Shown: in pieces, positions 56,601 through 64,000 of the stretch | Position numbering within the stretch: position 1 is the stretch's first letter | Layout of the letters: each line of letters opens with the position of its first letter | Origin: Aquarana catesbeiana | Taxonomy: Eukaryota > Chordata > Amphibia > Anura > Ranidae | Assembly (NCBI RefSeq): GCF_042186555.1 | Contig: NC_133329.1 | Span: 76,338,557 to 76,402,556 of the forward strand | DNA length: 64,000 bases | Reading direction: 5' to 3' | Translations under genes and position numbers: made by a program | The notes under the pieces: model-generated | Databases searched by the model: none | Seen by the model: only the letters and a program-made list of their open reading frames with translations | Told to the model about the DNA's origin: nothing

Positions 56601-59135
56601 GGTGCTTGTGTAGGCTCTTTTAAGTATTTCCAATTACTGTACTGTGTACCCTGCACAGTTGCACCTACAGTATAGCTACCTGCAGCCAGGTGCTTGTGTA
56701 GGCTCTTTGAAGTATTTCCAGTTACTGTACTGTGTACCCCGCACAGTTGCACCTCCAGTATAGCTACCTGCAGCCAGGTGCTTGTGTAGGCTCTTGAAGT
56801 ATTTCCAGTTACTGTACTGTGTACCCCGCACAGTTGCACGTACAGTATAGCTACCTGCAGCCAGGTGCTTGTGTAGGCTCTTTTAAGTATTTCCAGGTAC
56901 TGTACTGTGTACCCCACACAGTTGCACCTACAGTATAGCTACCTGCAGCCAGGTTCTTGTGTAGGCTCTTTGAAGTATTTCCAGTTACTGTACTGTGTAC
57001 CATGCACAGTTGCACCTACAGTATAGCTACCTGCAGCCAGATGCTAGTGTAGGCTCTTGAAGTATTTCCAGTTACTGTACTGTGTACCCCACGCAGTTGC
57101 ACCTACAGTATAGCTATCTGCAGCCAGGTGCTTGTGTAGGCTCTTTGAAGTATTTCCAGTTACTGTACTGTGTACCCCGCACAGTTGCACGTACAGTATA
57201 GCTACCTGCAGCCAGGTGCTTGTGTAGGCTCTTGAAGTATTTCCAGTTACTGTACTGTGTACCCCGCACAGTTGCACCTACAGTATAGCTACCTGCAGCC
57301 AGGTGCTTGTGTAAGTTCTTGAAGTATTTCCAGTTACTGTACTGTGTACCATGCACAGTTGCACCTACAGTATAGCTACCTGCAGCCAGATGCTAGTGTA
57401 GGCTCTTGAAGTATTTCCAGTTACTGTACTGTGTACCCCACGCAGTTGCACCTACAGTATAGCTACCTGCAGCCAGGTGCTTGTGTAGGCTCTTGAAGTA
57501 TTTCCAGTTACTGTACTGTGTACCCCGCACAGTTGCACCTACAGTATAGCTACTGCAGCCAGGTGCTTGTGTAGGCTCTTGAAGTATTTCCAGTTACTGT
57601 ACTGTGTACCCCGTACAGCTGCACCTACAGTATAGCTACCAGCAGCCAGGTGCTTGTGTAGGCTCTTTTAAGTATTTCCAGGTACTGTACTGTGTACCCC
57701 GCACAGTTGCACCTACAGTATAGCTACCTGCAGCCAGGTGCTTGTGTAGGCTCTTTGAAGTATTTCCAGTTACTGTACTGTGTACCACGTACAGTTGCTC
57801 CTACAGTATAGCTACCTGCAGCCAGATGCTAGTGTAGGCTCTTGAAGTATTTCCAGTTACTGTACTGTGTACCCCGCACAGATGCACCTACAGTATAGCT
57901 ACCTGCAGCCAGGTGCTTGTGTAGGCTCTTTGAAATATTTCCAGTTACTGTACTGTGTACCCTGCACAGTTGCACCTACAGTATAGCTACTGTTCCTGCA
58001 GCCAGGTGCTTGTGTAGGCTCTTTGAAGTATTTACAGTTACTATACTGTGTACCCCGCACAGTTGCACCTACAGTATAGCTACCTGCAGCCAGGTGCTTG
58101 TGTAGGCTCTTGAAGTATTTCCAGTTACTGTACTGTGTACCCCGCACAGTTACACCTACAGTATAGCTACCTGCAGCCAGGTGCTTGTGTAGGCTCTTTG
58201 AAGTATTTCCAATTACTGTACTGTGTACCCCGTACAGCTGCACCTACAGTATAGCTACCTGCAGCCAGGTGCTTGTGTAGGCTCTTTGAAGTATTTCCAA
58301 TTACTGTACTGTGTACCCCGTACAGCTGCACCTACAGTATAGCTACCTGCAGCCAGGTGCTTGTGTAGGCTCTTTGAAGTATTTGCAGTTACTGTACTGT
58401 GTACCCCGCACAGTTGCATATACAGTATAGCTACCTGCAGCCAGGTGCTTGTGTAGGCTCTTTGAAGTATTTCCAGTTACTGTACTGTGTACCATGCACA
58501 GTTGCACCTACAGTATAGCTACCTGCAGCCAAATGCTAGTGTAGGCTCTTGAAGTATTTCCAGTTACTGTACTGTGTACCCCACGCAGTTCCACCTACAG
58601 TATAGCTATCTGCAGCCAGGTGCTTGTGTAGGCTCTTTGAAGTATTTCCAGTTACTGTACTGTGTACCCCGCACAGTTGCACGTACAGTATAGCTACCTG
58701 CAGCCAGGTGCTTGTGTAGGCTCTTGAAGTATTTCCAGTTACTGTACTGTGTACCCCGCACAGTTGCACCTACAGTATAGCTACCTGCAGCCAGGTGCTT
58801 GTGTAAGTTCTTGAAGTATTTCCAGTTACTGTACTGTGTACCATGCACAGTTGCACCTACAGTATAGCTACCTGCAGCCAGATGCTAGTGTAGGCTCTTG
58901 AAGTATTTCCAGTTACTGTACTGTGTACCCCATGCAGCTGCACCTACAGTATAGCTACCTGCAGCCAGGTGCTTGTGTAAGTTCTTGAAGTATTTCCAGT
59001 TACTGTACTGTGTACCCCGCACAATTGCACCTACAGTATAGCTACCTGCAGCCAGGTGCTTGTGTAGGCTCTTGAAGTATTTCCAGTTACTGTACTGTGT
59101 ACCCTGCACAGTTGCACCTACAGTATAGCTACCTG
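47665..59135. repeat. 87-88 bp satellite array, about 130 units
   Basis: The unit, by parts, is TACAGTATAGCTACCTGCAG, CCAGGTGCTTGTGTAGGCTC, TTTGAAGTATTTCCAGTTAC, TGTACTGTGTACCCCGCACA, GTTGCACC. It is 88 bp with TTTGAAG and 87 bp with TTGAAG. The first unit grades from single-copy transposon sequence (GGCAGGTGTTTTTACAGTAT) and the last ends in CTGAAGACAAGTGCAGG. Blocks repeat at higher order with offsets of about 2542, 1842, 1313 and 1225 bp. Eight units carry GTAAGT in place of GTAGGC. Open frames on either strand are periodic artefacts. Confidence 0.97.
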
Positions 59136-59253
59136 AAGACAAGTGCAGGTGTTATTATACGAATAATACTACAGGCAGGCAGTTGATTCTGCTAGCTGCA
59201 GTATAATCGGTTTATACATCCCAGTTTTATGCAGCTCACTGCAGGCCAATAGT

Positions 59254-62200
59254 ATGTCTGGAAGGCCAACAAGGAGAGGCAGACAGTCACAAGCCAATAA
59301 AAGAGGGCAAGCAGGCTCTGTGTCTAGAGGCAACAGTGCTGGTCGTGAAAATGGTGCATCCTCATCAGCACGTGGCCGTGGGACACGCTTGGCCTTTTTT
59401 TTGGCAGCTGGCTGTATTGAGGCGCAACATGCGGAAGGCTTGGTCGAGTGGATAACCAAGCTGTCCTCATCGTCCTCATCCTCTCTCACCCAGACTCAGG
59501 GTACTTTGTCTGGCAAAGCAGCTGCCAACGCAGCCTCTTTCCTCGGCTCAATGGCATCAGTGACTCCTTCCCTAGCCCCACCATGTCCTCCTGTGGAGTC
59601 CCTCGAACTGTTTGACCACAGTGTTGGGTACATGCTCTAGGAGGATTCCCAGCGTTTTGAAGGCTCCGATGATAGTACTTAGCTTAAGGAAGGCAGTAAC
59701 ATGAGCCCAGACAGAGGGGGTGCCCAAGAAAGACAGCAATCTGGCAGTCATGTTCCCCCTGCTGCAGCATACTGCCAGGTTTGCTCCAGTGATGAGGAGG
59801 GAGGGGATGATGAGGTCACTGACTCCACGTGGGTGCCTGATAGGAGAGAGGAGGAGGCACATCACCAACGAGGCAGGATGCCCTCCAGGGGCCAGCCTAA
59901 GGGCAGCACACTGACTGTATCACACCGCAGAGCTCCGCATGTGCAGGGCGCTTCTGTCTCTGTGTGTTATTCCAAAAGTTCTTTGGTGTGGGCCTTTTTT
60001 GAGACGAGTGCATCAGATCCCACCGCTGCTATTTGCAACATATGTCTCAAGCGTATCTTGCGTGGCCAAAACACCACATGCTTGACCAGACATATAATGA
60101 ACTGCCATGCAGTTCGTTGGCAAGCGTACCTAAAAGACCCACACCAAAGAACAAAGAGGACCTCTCCTTGCTCCTCATCAGCTGGGATCTCCAACCCCAC
60201 TATACCTTCAGTCCTCTCTGAGACCTGCACTGAAAGGAATGAAGGTGTAGAATTAGGTGTGCCACAGCCAAGTACTTGTGGGTAATCTACTATCGGTACA
60301 GTGACGTCAGATTGTACCAGGCAAATTTCCCTGCCCCAGCTGCTGCACCGCAGAAAGAAGTTTGCTCCCAGCCATCCACATGCCCAGCGGTTGAATGCTA
60401 GCTTGGCAAAAGTGCTAGCACTTCAACTGCTACCTTTTCAGTTGGTAGACTCTGCTCCCTTCCGTGAGTTTGTGGATGTGCGGTTCCTCAGTGGCAGGTT
60501 CCCAAACGCCACTTTTTCTCACGGAAGGCGATTCCAGCTCTCTACCGGCATGTGGATGGCAATGTCTTGGCCTCGCTGGACAGGGAGGTCAGCGGCAAGG
60601 TGCATATTACCGCTGACTCATGGTCCAGCAGGCATGGACAGGGACGTTACCTAAGTTTCATGGCGCATTGGGTGACTCTGCTGGCAGCTGGGAAGGATGC
60701 AGGACAAGGTGCAGTAGTGTTTGAGGTTGTTCCGCCACCATGCCTCCAAAATGCCAGTACTGGTGATTCTGACACACCTCTCTCCTCCACCCCAGCAGTG
60801 CTCCATAGGTGTTCAAGGGGCTACGCAAGTACGCAGGCCAAAAGATGCCATGCGGAGCTTGAGCTGGTGTGCTTGGGGGACAGGAGCCACACTGGGGCAG
60901 AGATGCTGTCAGCTCTGCAGGGGCAGGTTCAGAGGTGGTTGATGCCATGCCAATTTAAGGCAGGAATGGTGGTTTGTGACAATGGCACCAACCTCCTCTC
61001 CGCCCTCTGACAGGGACAACTGACCCATGTGCCCTGTTTGGCTCACGTCCTTAACTTGGTGGTGCAGTGGTTCTTGGGCAGGTACCCGGGCTTACAGGAT
61101 GTCCTGAGGCAGGCCAGGAAAGTCTGTGTGCATTTCCGCCGGTCATATAATGCCAGTGCTCGGCTGGCAGACCTCCAAAAGGAATTTAACCTTCCCAAAA
61201 ACCGCCTAATCTGTGACATGCACACCAGGTGGAACTCAACGTTGGCCATGCTGCAGCTGCTGCACACGCAGCAGAGGGCCATTAATGAGTACCTGTGCGA
61301 CTATGGCACCATGACAGGGTCAGAGGAGCTTGTTTTTTTATCCCCACGCCAGTGGGCCATGATCAGGGATGCGTGCACTGTCCTGTCACCATTTGAGGAG
61401 GCCACGAGGATGATGAGCAGTGACAGTGCATGCATCAGTGACACTGTCCCCCTTGTCCACCTGTTGGAGCACACGCTGCATGGAATAATGGACAGGGCAC
61501 TTGAGGCAGAACAGAGGCAGGAAGAGGAGGACTTCCTTAGTTCTCAAGGCCCCCTTTATCCAGACAGTGTTCCTACGTGCCCGCCGATCACACAGGAAGA
61601 GGACGAGGAGGATTGTGTCAGCATGGAGGTGGAGCCTGGCACTCAGCATCAGCAGCAGTCTTTAAGGGATCATTTACAGTCCCAAGAAACCCATGGACTT
61701 GTATGTGGCTGGGAGGAGGTGGCCTCGGATCATGTTGTCCTTAGTGACCCAGAGGACTCCGGACTGAATGCCTCAACAAACCTACGCTGCGTGGCCTCCC
61801 TGATCCTGCAAAGCCTGCGGAAGGATCCTTGTATTCGTGATATCAAGGAGAGGGATCAATACTGGCTGGCAAACCTCCTTGATCCACGTTACAAGTGTAA
61901 GGTTGCGGACCTTATCTTGCCATCACAGAGGGAGCAGAGGATGAAACATCTCCAGGAGGCCTTGCAGAAAGGTCTGTTGAACGCGTTCCCAGAGACTGGG
62001 AGGTTACAAACTCCTGTTCCTGGACAATGTGTTGCTGAGGCTTCGGTCAGTCAAAGAAGGAGCGGTGGAGAAGGTGGCCGTCTGACCGATGCATTCAGAT
62101 AATTTTTTAGTCCGCAGCCCCAAGGTATGATCAGTTCCAGCAACCATCGCCAGCTTCTGTTTTACATGGTGCAGGAATACCTAGGGGCAAGATCTGACTT

Positions 62201-62423
62201 GGACACCTTTTCCACCGAAAAACCTCTGGGTCACTGAGTCTTGAGGATGGATCACTGGCCAGAGCTTGCACAGTATGCAATTGAGCTACTGGCCTGTCCT
62301 GCATCCAGCGTTCCTTTCGAAAGCACATTCAGTGCTGCTGGAGGCTTTGTAACCGATCACAGGGTGCGCCTGTCCACCGACTCAGTCGATCGACTGACCT
62401 TCATAAAAATGAATCAGTCTTAG
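59254..62423 (+). pseudogene. hAT transposase with BED zinc finger, inactivated
   Basis: Frame 1 from 59254 (MSGRPTRRGRQSQANKRGQA) is a basic, low-complexity N-terminus. A BED finger lies at about 59985-60120 (SLVWAFFETSASD, CNICLKRI, LTRHIMNCH). After a frameshift around 60530-60560, frame 3 carries the RNase-H-like core: HITADSWSSRHGQGRYLSFM (first Asp), MVVCDNGTNLLSA (second Asp), PCLAHVLNLVVQW, MHTRWNSTLAMLQ, an acidic insertion (61500-61640), WLANLLDPRYK, and the C-terminal dimerisation segment LACPASSVPFESTFSAAGGF followed by RVRLSTDSVDRLTFIKMN. Stops are at 59638, 59680, 60283, 61008, 62100 and 62238. It is related to ZBED-type proteins. Domain order is complete, so this was a full-length enzyme. 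Confidence 0.92.
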
Positions 62424-62624
62424 ATCACCACCAGATGCCAAGCACCTGATGCTGATGTAACCGAATAATTTTTTTTGAAATGTCAGATCCCTTCAAAACT
62501 GCCTATGCTGATGCTGAGTGACTATCCTGTTATGCTGAGTGATTATCCTCTTCCTCCACAATGATCATGCTGATAGCTTGTAAGAACATTTTTGGTTCTG
62601 GGCACCGCCACCAGTGGCTAAGGC

Positions 62625-62995
62625 CCAATTTTTCAGCCCCAGTTTAACAGGGGCATGTAATTACAATTTTTGATGCAATATTTTGCAGGAGGGTTCGTTG
62701 CTGCGCTCAACTAGAGTATCTGTGAGGGGTTGCAGTGTTGTGGCACCACCACCAAAGGCCCAATTTTTCTGCCCCTGTTCAACAGGTGCATGTAATTACA
62801 ATTCTTGATCTAATATTTCACAGAGTAACAAGAGTAACTGTGAGGACTTACAGTGTTGTGGCACCAGCACCATCACCATCAACAAAGGCCCAATTTTTCT
62901 GCCCCTGTTCAACAACAATTCTTGATCTAATATTTCACAGCAGGGCCCTGTGAGGGCTTACAGTGTTGTGGTAACACCAACACCTAAGGCCCCAA
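62625..62995 (+). repeat. Threefold repeat of about 110-135 bp in the hAT 3' region
   Basis: AAGGCCCAATTTTTCTGCCC, CTGTTCAAC, AATTACAATTCTTGATCTAA, TATTTCACAG and GCAGTGTTGTGGCACCA recur three times with indels, followed by the start of a fourth (CTAAGGCCCCAATTTCTGCA). It is non-coding. Confidence 0.85.
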
Positions 62996-63016
62996 TTTCT
63001 GCAGAGTATATAGGGC

Positions 63017-63874
63017 AGGCCCCTACTTTCAAACATCCAACTTACAAACGACTCCTACTTGCAAACGGAAGGAGACAACAGGAAGTGAGATGAAATCTAC
63101 CCCTAGGAAGGGAAATTTTCTCCTGTAATGCTCTGTACACACGGTCGGATTTTCCGACAGAAAATGTGTGATAGGACCTTGTTGTTGGAAATTCCGACCG
63201 TGTGCAGGCTCCATCACACATTTGCCATCGGAATTTCCGACACACAAAGTTTGAGAGCTTGCTATCAAATTTTTCCACAACAAAATCTGTTGTCGGAAAT
63301 TACGATCATGTGTACACAAATCCGACACACAAAGTGTCACGCATGCTCAGAATAAATTAAGAGACGAAAGCTATTGGCTACTGCCCCGTTTATAGTCCTG
63401 ACCTACGTGTTTTACATTACCGCGTTTAGAACGATCGTATTTTCCGACAACTTTGTGTGACCGTGTGTATGCAAGACAAGTTTGAGCCAACATCCGTCTG
63501 AAAAAATACATGGATTTTGTTGTCGGAATGTCCGACTGTGTGTACAGGGCATAAGAGTTAATATGGGAAAAACTTTTCTCTCTTCCACTGATGCTTTATC
63601 ACCAATCCTTGTTTCACTAAAAACCCCAAATTTTCTAAAAACATTTGTCATTGGGACAGAAAGTGAGGTTAAATCTTCTGAAGAGGAGCACAGACAGCAA
63701 AACAATTGTGACAGGGGTGATAACCCTTCCCTATGTTTTCCAAAAAGCTTAAAATAGATTTTTTGGCTGGAGCTAAACACGTTAAAAATGTACCAGTTCT
63801 AAATTACAAACAAATTCTACTTAACAACAAACCTACAGTCCCTGTCTTGTTTGCACCGTCGGTATACTGCTGTT
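63017..63874. mobile_element. Insertion in the hAT 3' region with 15-bp duplication
   Basis: CAGAGTATATAGGGC (63002-63016) and CAGAGTATATAAGGC (63875-63889) flank the segment with one mismatch, and hAT-type sequence resumes on the right. The body (CCTACTTTCAAACATCCAAC ... TACTTAACAACAAACCTACA) has no ORF and is split by a Harbinger MITE. The class is unknown. The duplication length would suit a retroposon, but no A tail is evident. Confidence 0.6.
63129..63551. mobile_element. PIF/Harbinger-type MITE with TAA duplication
   Basis: The ends TGCTCTGTACACACGGTCGG and CCGACTGTGTGTACAGGGCA are inverted repeats with three mismatches. The element is flanked by TAA (63126-63128 and 63552-63554). The interior is full of TCGGAAATTCCGA-type words. 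It belongs to the same family as 46397-46830, so it occupies a target inside an insertion inside the giant hAT. Confidence 0.88.
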
Positions 63875-64000
63875 CAGAGTATATAAGGCCTGGTGGCCCC
63901 CTCGCCTTTCCTTTTTTTAATTTGGGTGTGGGGTTCCCCTTAATAGCCCAACCAAGACCCAAAGGGTCTGGTAATGGACTGGGGGGTACCCATGCCGTTT

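Larger units (their letters stand above)
47140..64000 (+). mobile_element. Giant hAT (BED-finger) transposon, right end beyond the window
   Basis: Starts TAGGGATGAGCTTCGTGTTC, the terminus I know from hAT elements of frogs, with GTTCGACTCGAAC palindromes inside. In order it contains a TATA promoter (47434), an 87-88 bp tandem array (47665-59135), a BED-zinc-finger hAT transposase (59254-62423), a triplicated 3' segment (62625-62990) and nested insertions (63017-63874). The mirrored end GCTCATCCCTA is not reached, so the element exceeds 16.8 kb. Typical hAT elements are a few kb. Confidence 0.75.

Noticed and set aside
47665..59135. Dozens of 60-172 residue frames (HSTVTGNTSKSLHKHLAAGS-type) in the 88-bp array
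   Set aside because: They recur with the repeat period and end wherever the unit length changes between 87 and 88 bp. There is no start, domain or codon-bias evidence.
47665..59135. CRISPR-like or spacer-bearing array
   Set aside because: Units are contiguous with no unique spacers, the period is 87-88 bp, and the context is a eukaryotic transposon.
59169..59489. A 106-residue minus-strand frame over the transposase start
   Set aside because: It is a shadow of the plus-strand hAT N-terminus, with no independent signal.

Overview
The window reads as nuclear DNA of an anuran amphibian, most likely a true frog (Ranidae). This is an inference from three things: a single-exon TRIM ubiquitin-ligase gene of the type expanded in frogs and fishes, several Tc1/mariner families typical of frogs and fishes, and many copies of AT-rich interspersed repeats that I associate with ranid genomes. 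There is no operon structure, no bacterial or phage gene, and no CRISPR array. The DNA is mainly a layered deposit of transposable elements and tandem repeats around one intact host-type gene.

Layout. 0-18.4 kb holds terminal-inverted-repeat (TIR) elements (MITEs), three Tc1 remnants, several minisatellites and copies of three abundant repeat families, called A, B and C here. 18.7-20.5 kb holds the only convincing host gene, an intact 522-residue RING/B-box/coiled-coil/SPRY protein with a leader and a poly(A) signal. 20.5-36.8 kb holds more repeats, including a retroposed sequence whose 5' end is U2 snRNA (25.7-26.7 kb) and a datable stack of insertions (L1 inside hAT inside an older repeat, 34.7-36.4 kb). 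36.9-38.6 kb is a Tc1 transposon with an intact 339-residue DD34E transposase, flanked on both sides by long TA tracts. 38.9-40.0 kb is a short two-exon remnant that joins the start of a Harbinger-type transposase to a MADF/BESS-like C-terminus. 43.1-46.0 kb is a nested set of MITEs containing a rearranged, foldback Tc1. 47.14 kb to the window end is one very large hAT (BED zinc finger) transposon. It has a recognisable TATA promoter, an 11.4-kb array of about 130 units of 87-88 bp in its leader, a transposase broken by stops and one frameshift, and secondary insertions in its 3' part.

How the parts work together. Apart from the TRIM gene, the coding capacity belongs to transposons. The intact Tc1 transposase could act on related Tc1 ends. 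The many MITEs carry signatures of hAT (8-bp target duplications), PIF/Harbinger (TTA/TAA) and piggyBac-like (TTAA) mobilisation and depend on enzymes encoded elsewhere. Paired repeat copies and target-site duplications inside the window give a relative chronology of insertions. The strongest candidates for something undescribed are the satellite-bearing giant hAT, the U2-headed retroposon and the foldback Tc1.
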